Of a DNA stretch of 64,000 bases, positions 1-16,100 are shown piece by piece. Under the pieces are notes generated by a model, which was given only the letters and a program-made list of their open reading frames with translations, was not told the DNA's origin and made no database searches. The DNA is taken from assembly GCA_024349245.1 (NCBI GenBank), contig JALDNG010000106.1:148501-212500 (forward strand), read 5' to 3'. Both the position numbers and the translations under genes were made by a program. This DNA comes from Neodontobutis hainanensis (lineage: Eukaryota; Chordata; Actinopteri; Gobiiformes; Odontobutidae). The first letter of the stretch is position 1, and every line of letters begins with the position of its first letter.

Positions 1-2600
1 ATATATTGCAAAAATCTAATCATGGGTTACTTTACTGAAATTAGCTACAATTAAAGCTGCACATAATTCATACAAGTTCACCCGACCCAACAAGATAAAG
101 ACCATGCATATAAACCTTGCCATCTAACTACAGCCTCACAGTGAAGCACTGGGACTTTCTTCAAATATGATAGCCAGTCAAATGTCAGACTTAAGAAAAG
201 GTTTCCTTATTTGAAAGATGTTGACACAAAAGACTTAACAGAGAAAAACAAGGGGGGGGCAATATTGACTGCATACGATATACTGTACATATCAGTGCCT
301 TACATGATGTTTCAAAAATAGTTTTTTATCAAAATTTCTTATTCAGCTCTTTTTACAGAAAAGAAATATAATTAGCTTATACAAGGACACTTACGGCCAG
401 TTATCTGACAACAGGTAATAAAAAGTTTAATGCAATAGTGTTAGGTATGGTTCTCCAATTGCTTCACTTAATCTTTGATTTTCAACAATTCAGTTACATT
501 TACATTTTACCGAAACAAAAATATGTTCTTTCATGTGCTTTAACTGCTGTAATGAAATGATTTGCCGTGGAGTATCCCATACATATTCACATTTTATGTT
601 GTAACCTGTACAAGTTAACTCGATTCATATTTCAATTCTTGAGTATTTTGATGTGGGTCTTTTTATACAGTAATAACAAGTATAAAGCACCAAGTGCAGT
701 AACTCATGACTAAACTATCAGAGAAAGCCAATTAAACAGTGGTGGAATATATACAAACAATAGAGAGCCATGTTGATAGTGATTAAAATCAATTTTGTGT
801 CCACATTGTTTATCATATAAATGCTGGATTAACAAAGTCATGTGCCTTTCACTACAAAAGGTGTCCCCAGCCTTGTCTCTCTATTGACAAAAGATCTAAC
901 AGTACTTCTCTGAACATAAAAATATACAATGTATTTACAGCAAAATATTTTCTATACATTCTAGTGGGAATGTTCAATGAGTAAAAATAAAGTACCTCAT
1001 GATTAACAGGGGTGCCGTCTGTCCCTGATTGTCAGTAGGTTTGTAACCTTAGGGATCTCACATTAGTTATTTATTTTAACCCAATTTGCCTTTGCTTATA
1101 AAACAGTGTTTACACAATAGCACCTCGGACATAGACAGAAAACAGTGTAATGTGTGATAAAATAAAGGAGGAACATCACTTTAAAATGCCATGATTAGCA
1201 CAAGGCTGGACAGATGTGACTTCTAGCGAGCAGGTGATACTCAAAAGTACATGTAACTCATATACACATATTGAAACAGTTTCAACCAAAAATGTAAAAA
1301 AAAAAAAATAATAAAACAGCCATGTGCTACTGCAAATGAAAAAAATAAAACATAAAATAAAATAAGATGTGCTGGTATCAATAAACCACCCAAATCATAA
1401 TGTAAGATTACAGGCTGCAAAAGTTATAGCTTATGTATTTGTTGTGCAACTGGAGTTATTTGCTGTAAGTCACTAATGTAGATATAGAAAATGTACAAAC
1501 GGAACAGCACTGGAAAGGCGAGAATAAAGAAAAAGGCACAGATGCAGCAGTGATTTCCACATTTTAAAACCAAAAGAAGCATTGGTTTCTCTCTACTTAC
1601 ATGTTCCAGTCCTTCTGCATCTAACAATCTGATGAAAGCAAAGTTTCAGAAAACTCAAATTTACAGTCTTGGACATCAGAAATTTGTTTTTATTTTTCAA
1701 CTAATGTATAAATTAACTATTGACATTCCCTGCAGTGAAACATGTGCAAATTGTGCAGATATTATGCACAATCCTTTTAAGTAAATTTCACTGAAGCAGA
1801 TCTCAAATTGAAGATTACATTTATCCTACAAATATTTTAAATTTGCAGATCTGACAGAATAAATTTTTAGGATGGGGATGATCGTCAACATAAAATATGT
1901 TTAACCCTAAAACCTAATCTTATAACATAAAAATCTATTTTTCTTTGATACATACACATGCCATGTATCAACAGTAAAGTGTCTTTAACATAAAGTGGAG
2001 AATGTAATTTCTATAGGCAACAAAGATTTACATTTTGTACGTCACCAATACTGTACTCACGTCAATTGAACCTCTCCAGTCATGCCTTCCATTGACACCG
2101 ATTACAAAATGTTTGGTTACTTGTTACACTCGCATGTATGGAGTTAAGTCACTATTAAAAATTGAACACTGCTCAATGATTGAAGGTGTAGAGAACTGAG
2201 TACTTCAGATGTAATGCAAAGGGAGGTAGCCATCAGCGGAAAAGGCAAACATTAACAGAATTAAATTAATAATTCAGAGTATTGCAAAGAATAAAATAAG
2301 AACCGTCAGGCAAACCACGACAATGGAAATTAAATATTTCACTTGATCTCTTTGATTATGCTCTGGTCACTCAATACGTCAGCATACATTTTAATTAAAG
2401 AAATTAACCCAAGTACAATTTTATTTTTATTTTTTTTAAAGTGGGGGGTGCTAAGTTTTCAATTTTCTTTCAATTCAACTTAAAAGAAAATACTAATGCC
2501 TTTCTTTAAGAAAGAGCATGAAGTTGCAAAGGGACATGTTTTGGCAAAACAGAAAACATGAGATAAAGTGCTGCTGAAATATACTTCCTCGCCTTTTCCT
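1..2600 (-). other. znf148: Probable 3' UTR and downstream flank of znf148
   Basis: This 2.6 kb lies directly 3' of the znf148 stop codon when read on the minus strand. It is AT-rich and shows no supported coding exon on either strand. Mammalian ZNF148 has a 3' UTR of several kilobases, so much of this stretch is probably transcribed, but that is inference. Two adjoining AATAAA signals on the minus strand (2420-2431) could end a short transcript about 170 bases after the stop. Further AATAAA copies occur near 1689 and 1070. The end of the longest transcript cannot be fixed from sequence. Confidence 0.5.
2420..2431 (-). terminator. znf148: Candidate polyadenylation signals of znf148 (proximal)
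   Basis: On the minus strand two AATAAA hexamers stand end to end here, 170 to 180 bases after the znf148 stop codon. The region is generally A/T-rich, so chance matches are likely, and longer 3' ends are equally possible. Confidence 0.35.
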
Positions 2601-5804
<3,204 letters not shown>

Positions 5805-5827
5805 CTTACATAGAGCAATAGTTTAGT

Positions 5828-6567
5828 CTGTAAAACAATATAAAACAATTATGAATAACCGTTTACCAATAATAATAATAATAATAATAATAAATTAATA
5901 ATAATTCGGTTTATATTGCGCTTTTCTTCCAAGGGACTCAAAGGTGGTGGTAAGCTACGTCTGTATCCTCAGCTGCCCTGGGGCAAACTGACAATACAAC
6001 TGTACTGCTCGGCTTCGTCATTTATTTCAGTTGACAATAACAAGTTTCGACATCATGCTAAAACTGAAAACCCTAGATGGCAACTCTTATGAAAATGTGT
6101 TTATTTGTTTTTTTTAATCAACCCATATATTGTTAACACTAGACAGAATAACTAATGGTATATATTTATTATAACAATTAATTTTATGTTGATATGGTTA
6201 TATTAATAACAAAACTATTCCGCAGGTTTAAAGTAAATAACACTAATTAAAACGTATTATTTCGGTCAGCTAATATGATACCTGACAAGAGTTTATATAG
6301 GGGTGTTAAACAACGGACAATATCAGTCCTTACAAGCTACATGATGTACTAATACCGAGGTGACTACTTAAGTTACGTATTTGCATCTTGCAAACATTGG
6401 CAGTAAAACAATTGTTTGACCTTATTGGGCACTACACTGTAACTACATCTAACCAAACTCATTCGTTAACTAACCAAATGCTAGTAGCCTGAAAACGGTG
6501 GCTAACGTAGCACTTGTGGGCCGATTAATAAAAGACATGACGTTTTGTTTAGCTAATACTGTCTTAC
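5828..6567 (-). other. znf148: znf148 5' intron with a dispersed repeat
   Basis: This 740-base stretch lies between the probable non-coding exon and coding exon 1. It holds an (AAT)n tract (about 5868-5893). Next to it is a segment reading TTTATATTGCGCTTTTC with AAGGGACTCAAAGG, a wording typical of a dispersed teleost repeat. The rest is AT-rich and shows nothing recognisable. Confidence 0.5.
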
Positions 6568-6720
6568 CTCTTTGGTAATGTGATAGTTCAGTATCTGTCA
6601 CGGTTTAAGCGCCCACCATCAGCCTTGTTTGTAAACAATGCTCTCAGTGTTCCATAGGTTAAGTGAGTTAAGTCCTGTGCTAAAAAGCTAGCTTCGTCTG
6701 TCAAAGCAACAACAACCTAG
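6568..6720 (-). other. znf148: Probable non-coding first exon of znf148
   Basis: On the minus strand the sequence AAAGAG followed by a GTAAGA donor (6562-6567) is the best splice donor upstream of the coding exon, whose acceptor lies at 5828-5829. The exon's 5' limit is a guess, set by ETS-type promoter motifs just beyond it. Transcript data would be needed to fix it. Confidence 0.45.
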
Positions 6721-6945
6721 TACCGCTGAGAAAACACCGGAAGAGACGTTAAAGGGCCTTCAGCGTAAAGCGTTTTCATTTTATATATACAAAGAAAAAA
6801 TACTCTATCGGATTAACCTTAGGTTTGACGAAACTAATTAAACTATAACCTACGCCAAATCCAGCCCCTGTTGTGACAATATGTTAGAAGATACTGAGTT
6901 TGTTTAAATAATGTGTTATTACAAAAGGTACCACCGGAAGTAATT
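6721..6945 (-). promoter_or_regulatory. znf148: Probable znf148 promoter with two ETS-type motifs
   Basis: Two CCGGAAG cores (6737-6743 and 6934-6941, the second CCGGAAGT) sit just upstream of the presumed first exon. Such ETS/GABP-type sites are usual in TATA-less housekeeping promoters. No TATA box is seen at a fitting distance. The placement is inference from motif and position. Confidence 0.4.
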
Positions 6946-8139
6946 TCCCTTAGCATCAACCTTGACACTTGACGGCCTGTGAGCAGCTACATTAGCGGCC
7001 GATATCAGATAACATGTCCCAAATTCTTTTTTCAAAATACATCGAGACACGGAACTGACACACAACAAACAAATGCTCACAGTAAAACACAAAACCTTTG
7101 GAACCTATATGAACAAACTTGTCAGGAGGGCGTATGTGCTAATGCTAGCGCTTCTATCTTTCTCATCCACTAGCTACACTTCACAAGCCAAAATGCTAGT
7201 GCAGGTAACCTACGCTAAAAAGCGAGCGCGCTAATTACGCACCACAAACAAAAGCATACATTTTAGTCGAACAGTTGGCACAAGGCTGGAGCATTGTCTC
7301 TTACCTGCTGTGCGTCTCAAGCCCGTTTAGTTGCCATGATTGTTATGCAAGACTACAATGTAATGGTGATGTACAGAATAATCAACGTGCCATCACAATT
7401 GGGAGCAAAGATGTGTATTTGTCTCCATCTAGCGGTGGCTTTAGGTATTGGCATAAAGACGAAACTTGTCCCAGTTGTTCCCACAAGTTTGACCCAGGCG
7501 GGCTACTTATTGTGTAAAAGATAACAAATCTAAACAATTCAAAATATAGGGTACTAGCCTACTTTAGACACTCAGCTCTGACAAGAAAAGTATTTGTATT
7601 AATTATTTCTGATAAGCGTTAGCCTATATTTGTTAGGCCTTGGAAAATTATGGAAAACATCTAAGCTCTTAACATTTAAAACAAATGCCTTGTTTATATA
7701 AAAACAAAAGATCAAGATAATAACTCAAAACGTGCAATGAGCAATTAGGTTAGGCTATATAGGCTACTAGTACCTTGAGTAGGATACAGTGAATGGTCAT
7801 GGACCTGTAACCTATAAATTTGATCAGGTTAAGCAGGTCCTGCCTTCTTACTGGGACCAATGTACACGCTATTTTGTCTCCTACAGACTGTTGTCTATTG
7901 GTTTGTATAATTAAGAATTAAAAAAATTAAGAAATGTATTTAATTATATCCTAATTGGATAGAGTTGAAAAGACCGCTGAAATATGAAAGATGCATCAAG
8001 TGGGAATGATTAAGCTCTCTTAAACATGTAGCCTAAATATAAGTCCCTCACCTAACAATTGACAGTGTGCTGAGGTCGTGATAAGACGATAGTTATATAG
8101 ACACACACGCCACACACAGCTCCGCCGTGAAGAATACTA
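6946..8139. other. Intergenic, no gene seen
   Basis: Several short open frames overlap here in different frames (6979-7173, 7275-7524), but none resembles a known family. The sequence between the two promoter-like blocks is otherwise plain. Confidence 0.5.
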
Positions 8140-8606
8140 ATCAACCTGTTTGCAGCAAGTGCAGCAGCGCAGCGCGCAACTTAGGACTTGTCCGTTCCGT
8201 GATTATATGCGTGTCTAGAAACGTCATCCCTCATATCACCTGCTGAATGTCATCGACTGCACACAGCGGGACACTGTTTAAGAGGACATCTGCTGCCTGT
8301 GTCTGTACCGATGTGTGACTGGCATCCTAACAGAGTGGACGTGGGGACACACCGTGCCGCCTCTAACAAGGGAAGCCCCCGCTCCCTTGGCGCGCCAGCA
8401 GCAGGATCGTCCGTGTAGCTGGGGAGTCCGTGTGCGTGTGCGTCAGGCTCTAAATGTGTGTGTCCGCGCGCGTTAAAGCCTCGGGCTCAGTCCTCAACAG
8501 TTGCCAGCGGAGCGAGGGAGAGGAGCGAAGAAGAGGGATAGAGACAGCGGACTGAGGACGGACGGACGCGGAGCCCCAAGCCGCTCTGCCCGGCTCTGCT
8601 CCTGAC

Positions 8607-8735
8607 ATGCAGTCGTTCATCTCTCCGGTGACCAAGGCCATCCTCGTAGCGCTCTTCATCTTCGCCATCCTCCTTATCCTCTATGTGATCCTGTGGTACA
8701 TTTGCAGAGACGTGGACTGCGACCACGGCATCTAA
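8607..8735 (+). CDS. Small single-pass membrane protein, 42 aa, unassigned
   Basis: I do not recognise this protein. The frame starts MQSFISPVTK, continues with about 23 hydrophobic residues (roughly 11-33, AILVALFIFAILLILYVILW then YI), and ends CRDVDCDHGI before TAA. This is the layout of a tail- or signal-anchored micropeptide: short N-terminus with one lysine, one membrane helix, and a short acidic tail with two cysteines. The start has G at -3. The hydrophobic run is built from varied Ile/Leu/Val/Phe codons rather than a simple repeat, and the frame sits in a CpG-rich block 66 bases before a good splice donor. Against it: short length, no family match, and coding status unproven. A regulin-like or SMIM-type protein is possible but not shown. 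Confidence 0.5.
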   Translation: MQSFISPVTKAILVALFIFAILLILYVILWYICRDVDCDHGI

Positions 8736-8801
8736 GGATTCACTTTTTCAGGGGAATAGTTTAACGCAATGGGGCGCGTAGTGGTGCCCAGGGTCACCCG
8801 G

Positions 8802-8807
8802 TAAGTG
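8802..8807 (+). other. Strong splice donor after the small frame
   Basis: ACCCG is followed by GTAAGT, a near-consensus plus-strand donor, 66 bases after the stop of the 42-codon frame. A second short start (ATG at 8770) enters the donor in an open frame, so the exon could also be a 5' leader. The acceptor partner was not identified. Confidence 0.4.
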
Positions 8808-10406
8808 TGCTTTGCTCCTTCAGCTTTTCCCTGTGCGTTTCTGCATTGTGGTTCAATGTGTGTGTACACACGCGCACTACTCCTGTGCGTAATGTGAAAT
8901 GCGCTCTGGTCCGGCGTGCGTCTCCACCGGCACCACTCCACCATTTCTTAAACCACCAGAAGCTTAGACACTTTTATACTTAACCAGATTTCAGCGCGCA
9001 TTGAGGTTATGTTTGTCACACGCGGGAACACTCAGAGGTCACGCGAAGGATATGAAACTAACCGAAGCGTGGTGTGTGTGGGCTCAGGCGAGTAGGAGCT
9101 CCGCTTGTGACATTGCGGTAAACGGCGTGGGTGTCCCTTAAGGTCAAGAACAACAGTGTTTACTTTAGATTGCCACTTTCTCCGTTCTCTCTGTTCTTTC
9201 TTCTTTTGCGTTCATCCGCAGCATTAGTTCACGTTCAGTTCCTCTCTGTCTCTGAGGATGCTCCAACATCCAAGCAGATAACGGGATTATCTCTATTGGC
9301 TCCCGTGCATCTTGATCCTCATCTGTCTTGTGCCGTGTTTTGGAGTCTTATCATAAATACCACGCTAATGCTTTTACACAGAGAGCATTTGTATTTCCTT
9401 TAATATATAGCTTTTTACCTGCATTTTTCTACATTTTACACGTCCAGCTCCTATTAGACACACTTCTTAAGAATATCCTCAATTTGGCAAGCACGTTGGT
9501 CCACACTGCCTTTTTACAGCCATAAAGATAATCTGATCAGACTTTTTCATTAGCATTTTATTTTCATTTTTACCTCCAGTCATCACCAAGCACAGAAACT
9601 GTCCTGATTCTCAAATTAGATGTGAAGGAAGGACATACCAAGGACACTTAAAGGGTTTAGAACAGTTAAGCAAGGCTGTGTTGAAGGGAAGCTAATTATT
9701 TGCAATTATGTGCATTCTACATTCATGGCCTTGAGGCAAAAGGATGACTGGACTATCTACACCACTCACCGCAGGCGTTGCAGTTTTATGATTGTCTTTA
9801 GAAAATACCCATGGATTTTAATTGCTTCAGATTTTGCCTAAATCCACAAAGAAAGTACCAGTTGAAGTTTTCACATTTTAAACCTTCTTGCTTAGAGATG
9901 TGATCTTCACACACTCTGGTAAAAATCGATAAGCAGGCTAAATGCTGGCTTCAGCCACAAGGAAGAAACACTGCATCTTTCTAAACTGTTGCATATAGTC
10001 TCATGCAGAGAGAAAAAAAAGAGCTTGTCTAGTGGGATGACAGATGCCCTCTTTGACCGGACTACAAAATGATTCCTGTCAGCATGAGGAGATATGGATG
10101 TCCCTCAGTGTCACTGGCATTCTTTTCCTCCACATTTTCTTAGTGAGTAATGATAAAGTGATAGAAGTGAAACGGGTTGATTTGTATCAAACTGATGTAG
10201 CTGTTTTTAAAAGGCATCCTAGAACATCTTTGGTGTATTTAGCCCCAAAAGGCAGAGAGGAAAAAAGCAGTGTTTGTCAAAAAGAAAGGCAGTATATGCA
10301 CGTTTGTGTGTATGTGCAGTGTGGGAGAGGGTTAAACACTGACATGCTCCAGAATGACATATAAAAGTGGAGCAGGGAAAGCTCAGTGGGACTCAGAATG
10401 TGAGAC

Positions 10407-10576
<170 letters not shown>

Positions 10577-11501
10577 ATCACTCAACATTATTCAAATTGT
10601 TTTAAGTTCCTCAATGCACATTACAATTCACCATTTCATTTTACCAATCCAGGATGAATATTTATTGTTGTTTGAATTGCAGAAAATTGCCATAAGTTGC
10701 TGTTAAATGCCATTTACCAAATTACTTTATGTTGAGCTAGAAACTTCTTGAACATTAATTCGCCATAAAATTTTAAACAACAAAGAACATAAATTATTGA
10801 GGTTCAAAATCTGCAGAGGAGTGGTTTGTTAAGCTTTACTGACATCAGACAGCGTGCGTGGCACAGAGGAGTGTATCTGACATTCGTACTGAAATGTAAC
10901 CCAAAATGGGGAACATGTAGAGAGTAGACTAGACCCCCCCATGTTCAATAGGTTTACCATTGTAAATATCAAATATCAGTGACGTTTCACTGCCACGCAC
11001 TATAAACATGACTAGAAAGGTCAAGATTTTCTATTTGAACGTCTGAGATGTGGCAATTCAGGTCAAAGAACAGAATCTGCAGCAACAACTGATGTGGAAT
11101 AAGCAGTTTAATAAAGCTGTTGTTTGGTATTCATATGAATTATTCATACCTTTTTCCTTTTTGATATCAGTCCGTTCAATGTGAAACAGCTGTGGATGCC
11201 TTACAGTTGTTTAATGTTTCTACAACTCATGCACACAGCTATCTATTCTGGTTTGATCACATCTGCTTCATAAATGCCTTTATCAAATTACAGTAATTAT
11301 GAATGACCTGACATTAAGCTCAAAAAGAAAAAAACAAAAGCTGTGATGCAGCCTATTTCAATTTTACACTAAACCCAGTATTTAGTTTTAGCATTCCCAA
11401 AGTCTGGCTCAGGGTTTTATGGGTGCTGCATGTATTTGTTCTAATAAACGATACTTCCTGTGTTATTACTTTAATTGTTTACAATACCATCCACACACAG
11501 C

Positions 11502-11561
11502 GGATCATACAGTGAGATATTAGACTCACTGTATGATCCCCACACACACACACACACACAC
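11502..11561. repeat. Perfect 15-bp inverted repeat beside a CA tract
   Basis: The arm GGATCATACAGTGAG (11502-11516) and its exact complement CTCACTGTATGATCC (11525-11539) are separated by the 8-base loop ATATTAGA. A (CA)n tract follows at 11541-11561 and CACACACA also stands just before the left arm. The pairing is direct from sequence; its origin is unknown. Confidence 0.9.
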
Positions 11562-12729
11562 TATAGTGTTTAAAGGCTTACTTAACTTGTCATGTCCCGT
11601 GTAAATACCAGCGTGTGTGGTAATATACATACACGAAACACACACTGCTGCAAAATTAAAACATTTCCTCTCCTTTAATCTGTGTTTTACATCTTCCAAC
11701 CTAATTTTGGCATAAATCACCCAAAACAAAAGCCATGGACAATTTCTGACTGGATGACCTCCCGTCCTCACAGAGACATTGTAAACCTCTAATTGGCTCT
11801 TAGAGTGATGGAGCAGAGACACACCTCAAAGCCATAAAAATAGATTGTGAGTGACTCAGCCGTTATGTAAAGTCTATCTCTGATCGGGCCGCCTGGGGCA
11901 CTTTATGTCAGTTTAGCTTGATGGCCTAGGAAGTGAGGTGAGACATGTCCACTGTGCCCAGGCTTCAATAGTCAAAAATAGCCCCACGCAAACATGCATT
12001 GTCAAGAAAACACTACGCTCTCTTCCTCTTCTAAGTATTCATTCTCCAGTGTGTTCCTCCCGATGGACGTAGACATGATACAGTCGACATAATGGACTCC
12101 CCGCAGCCCAAACTGTGCAAATTATTAGCATTTCACCAGAGACCGTGAGGGAAACTCCACTTTAGACAAGAAACACATCCGCCTTCCCTCTGGCCAGGTG
12201 GAAAGTTCAATCCATAGTGGTGAATAACATGAGCAAACCAAGATCTGCAACTAGACAGATACCATTCGTTTTCTGTTGTCCCGTTTAAACAGCGGATTGA
12301 GCCCAGCATCATACAACAGATGTGATGTACTGTGTTTGATCATATATTTATCATCCTCACTGATTTCCTGTGGGAAGACTTTATTCTTCATAATGAGGCA
12401 TTTTAATCATCTCCCACACAAAGAGCCTATTTTTTCTAGTGCTGGCCATTGTTACATTACAGACTCTTATTATGCCATGCTGATATTAATTGCTCCTTAA
12501 TTTGGTTTCATATGAGGAGGATTTTAAAATCAAATAATTTCAGCTCAGTTTTACTAATTTAACCCGTTTCAGCTGTATACAACCGTAGGACGATATGGAT
12601 AACATGTATCCGTATAATGAAACAGCATGTACCAGGTTAAGGCTATGTTAGATTTTCTGCATGTTTATTACCAGGACAGCCACTTGAGTGAACAGGACTG
12701 TGAAAATCATAACTTTTCTTTAGAGCTTT

Positions 12730-13140
12730 TTTGTACCCAGGGCCCCCAAAGCACTATATTTGATGCTTCCATTGACCCCATTCACACACATTCACACTTG
12801 GGGCAGACTGAGAGGGGGCTGCCATACACAAGGCTCTCACAGCCCTCTCCGACCACCACTTCTATAAATGTGTGTTATTCACACATTTATACAAGGTGTA
12901 TTCAAGGTGGGTTAAGTGCCCAAAGACACAACGACAGTACAGTTATTTATTTTCTTATTTATTCTTTATTTGACCAGGTAGGTCAATTAAGAACCTTGGC
13001 ACCTGAGGTGAGGTGCAATTGTACACGTCTTTAGTGGTAGGGAAAACTGGGTACCACACTGCCACCCTGCCACCCAATGAACTGTGGAGAGCGGGAATTG
13101 AACCACAAACCTTCCAGTTATAGTAGATTGTGGTTCTTGG
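12730..13140. repeat. Old dispersed repeat of a common teleost type
   Basis: The wording CATTCACACACATTCACACTTGG, then AAGTGCCCAAAGACACAACGACAG and GCGGGAATTGAACCACAAACCTTCCAG, is that of a widespread fish repeat with a tRNA-like portion. I recall the type from general knowledge and cannot give its exact family. A tract like TTATTTATTCTTTATTTGACCAGGTAGGTC is inserted within it. It is worn and no target-site duplication was found. Confidence 0.5.
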
Positions 13141-16100
13141 GTTATGTTACTTGTTACATTTTCTGACACTTTGATAAAACTTATATTGTCTATTATTACA
13201 TGCTGCTACATACAATCACAAGAAGCACCTCATTCAGTAGAGTAAGATCTGATTTCTGTGACCCAGCTGTTTGCACCCAAAAAATGTGTATGTGTGTTTG
13301 ATAAAACTTTAGCTCAATCCAAGTTGCTGGGTTAAACAAAGGTGGTGCAGGTGAAAAGCTGGAGGAAAAAGAACAGGATGCATATATACACTCTCCAGCT
13401 CAGTGGCTCTGCGAGTTAACAAAGCCCTGGAGAAAGAGCCGGAGATGAGAGAGTACTCTAAGTCCTGTGTCCCAAATGAAAAAGCACACATTTAATTTCA
13501 CTTAGAGGCAGTTAAATTAAAGCTGTTAAGTAAGTTGTACAAAGTTAATGGGAGACCTAATTGTTGTGAGGGAACATCCACCTCACTGCTTCACATCTTG
13601 AACATGTCCTGAACAACCACAACATGGGCTTCATGAACTAATACAGATTGTCTTTACAATTTGATGCTGAGCATACAAACAGCTTTACACAAATGTTATT
13701 TACAGGCTCACAGTGAAACCGAAGAGCAGGCAGATTAAAACAGATAAATGCTGCAATTATTTTATTTATTTTTTTATCGGATTGTTCTGTAACAGGGTGT
13801 TCCCATAGCTCTCCTGTCTTATCAGATTAACTTTTCCTTTAATTTTGTTTGACGTTTACATTGAGATTTTGTCTAATGTTTGTTTTTCTATAAGCACATT
13901 CCCCATTGTTTCCATGAACATAGGTGCAGAGCTGTTTACCACTGAAATTAAATGTTTCTGTAGTAATCTGAGAGAAATACCGCTTGGTTTGTATGGATGT
14001 GTTGAGTGAACACAGTTTCAATTATTTTATAATTAGCCATTGACTCCTCTCCCTTTTGGAATGGAAGACTTGTGGCAGCTAGAGCTAAGGCGACTCAACA
14101 ATGACCAGAGTTGTCCACGGTGTTCAGACCACTGCCTTCACTCTCTCCCAGTGCAAACTCGGGCTTTCACAGAGAGGGGATCTCTCTCAATTGTCTCATA
14201 AGGGTTCTGCGATTTTTCTAAAGTTTTTAGGCCACGAGTTTTAGGTGTGTGTTAAGTTCATTTATATGCTGCAAGATTACAAATCACAACCATGCCTTAA
14301 ATGACACAGTGTATACAGTGTAACGTGAAACTGGATATACATACTTTACGTTTAAATTCATCTAGGGCTAATAATAAATATGTACTTAGTTATAGCAGCA
14401 ATATTTTTTTAGAAATTTGTTATTGTTCACATGGTTTTGTTGTCCATATGCTGTACCCATGTGTCCTTAAGACAAACTGTATCTGCCCAAAGTTCCTTCT
14501 TTAACTATATATTCTTTCAGAAGAAGTAAACATCTGAGAAACCTCTTTGAGTCTAATACCAGCAACTGGTCCTGAATAGAAAAAGTATCTAAAAACTAAG
14601 GTTTTTGTTTGTGAGCTGGTACTTTTTTGAGCCCAAAATGTCCATGACACTCCTAAGATGTCACTTTTTCACAATAGTGCACTTCATCTGTTGTTGTTGT
14701 GTACATTTTTGTGTAAACAAAAGACAAGTTATACGTAACTCTCTCAAATTAGGACTATTTCATCCCAAACATCCTAATAACAATTGGGAATAAATCAATG
14801 ATAAACAAGAAATCCAGACTATTTTTTAACAGGTGCTACGCACACATACTTACACAGATCCTGCAGACTGTTGTCAGGATGGATTTGTGAAAGAAACCCA
14901 GTTGTGCTTTGCAGCTAGTGCCTGTCATATTAGAGTAGGTGATTGTTGGCTGGATTTGTTTTGATGTCGTTCACATGTTGCTGTCACACACTTGCGGGTC
15001 TCGTCCTGTTCATGGCACATCGATGTGTGTTTGCATATGTCCTCATTTATATATGAGTATACAGGGCTGTCTGATGTCCCATCATCCCAAATAATCATCC
15101 CACAGTCATGCGTGAGATGCGATTTCCTTTAAACAATAGCAGGCCAGCTCGCTTCAATGACCCCCAACCTCTCAGACTGCAGCTGAACACACGTCCTGTT
15201 TTTGTCAAAAGCTCAAATTAACCTTAACATATACAAACACACAAATAAATAGACACTAGGAATGTACAGTACGGCTTGTCTCTGTCAGTACTGCAGTACT
15301 TAAAAGGAGTCAATGCTCTTTTGGACCTGGACTATCACAACTCCAGAAAAGACAGTGATATTAAATGCACGGCCAGTCCTTTACACAAACGGTTGCAGTT
15401 TAGTTCCAATGAGGCAGCATGGGCCTATATTAAGTGTCAGTGGCAATGCAATCAGCTCTTACTCTCCTTGTTATACTCGACTCATCACAGCAGTAGGCTG
15501 CTATTTAGAATTTGTAATGTCTTTTTTGGGAATAGTCATGTTCTGGTTTTGCCCACATCTTTTGGGCTGGTGTGTGGTCTGTGTTTGATTCCCAGAGTCT
15601 ATCTGTCAATCAAACAGCAGCTTGCTCTATTGACTTTTTAGGTGTGATCAGATTATGACATTTTATGTGTAATGTAAGATCAATAAATAGGTGAACATAT
15701 GTACTTCACATACTGTATGTCTCTATACATTTTTGATGTTATAAATCTAGTATACACGACCTGCTTCATCTAAACAATATAGCAATTTTACAGAAGCAGA
15801 TGAGGATTTGCTGATTATCCTTTATCACTTTTCACTTTCACACCCGCCTCGCCGCTTGAATTGATTTACTGATGGCCATTAGCATTTTAACATTGTTGGA
15901 GGTGACTGCCAGTGTCCTTTTCCAGGAGACAGAAATAAACATTCATCCAACATGAAAGGGCTGAATGACAAATTGCTGTTTTAATCAATCCCTGGCAGCA
16001 TCGCAATCATCCGTACACACTTTAACATCACAAGATTACATCTCTCTGAGCTCTTGTTGGTAGGCGTCTCAGCTAAAACATGGATAAATTATATTTTTTT

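Larger units (their letters stand above)
8140..8900 (+). promoter_or_regulatory. CpG-rich, promoter-like block
   Basis: This stands out from the AT-rich surroundings. CpG dinucleotides are dense, with GGCGCGCC near 8389-8396, repeated GCGCG steps near 8466-8473 and GGACGGACGCGG near 8557-8570. It contains the small frame at 8607 and a strong GTAAGT donor at 8802. In vertebrates such an unmethylated-looking island usually marks a transcription start. Which transcript starts here is not known. dhrsx has its own start-containing exon 9.4 kb further on, so this is not obviously its promoter. Confidence 0.5.

Noticed and set aside
7275..7524. Two overlapping frames of 76-80 codons between znf148 and the CpG block
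   Set aside because: They overlap in different frames, neither has a recognised domain, and no splice or promoter signal sets either apart.
8450..8944. Antisense open frames of 70-79 codons over the small membrane protein
   Set aside because: They are mirror frames in a CpG-rich block, with no family similarity, no hydrophobic pattern, and no splice context on the minus strand.
11502..11539. Hairpin as a microRNA precursor
   Set aside because: The stem is only 15 bp with an 8-base loop, too short for a precursor of the usual kind.
12627..13034. 135-codon plus-strand frame
   Set aside because: Most of it lies in a dispersed repeat whose wording recurs in fish genomes; the protein resembles nothing known to me.
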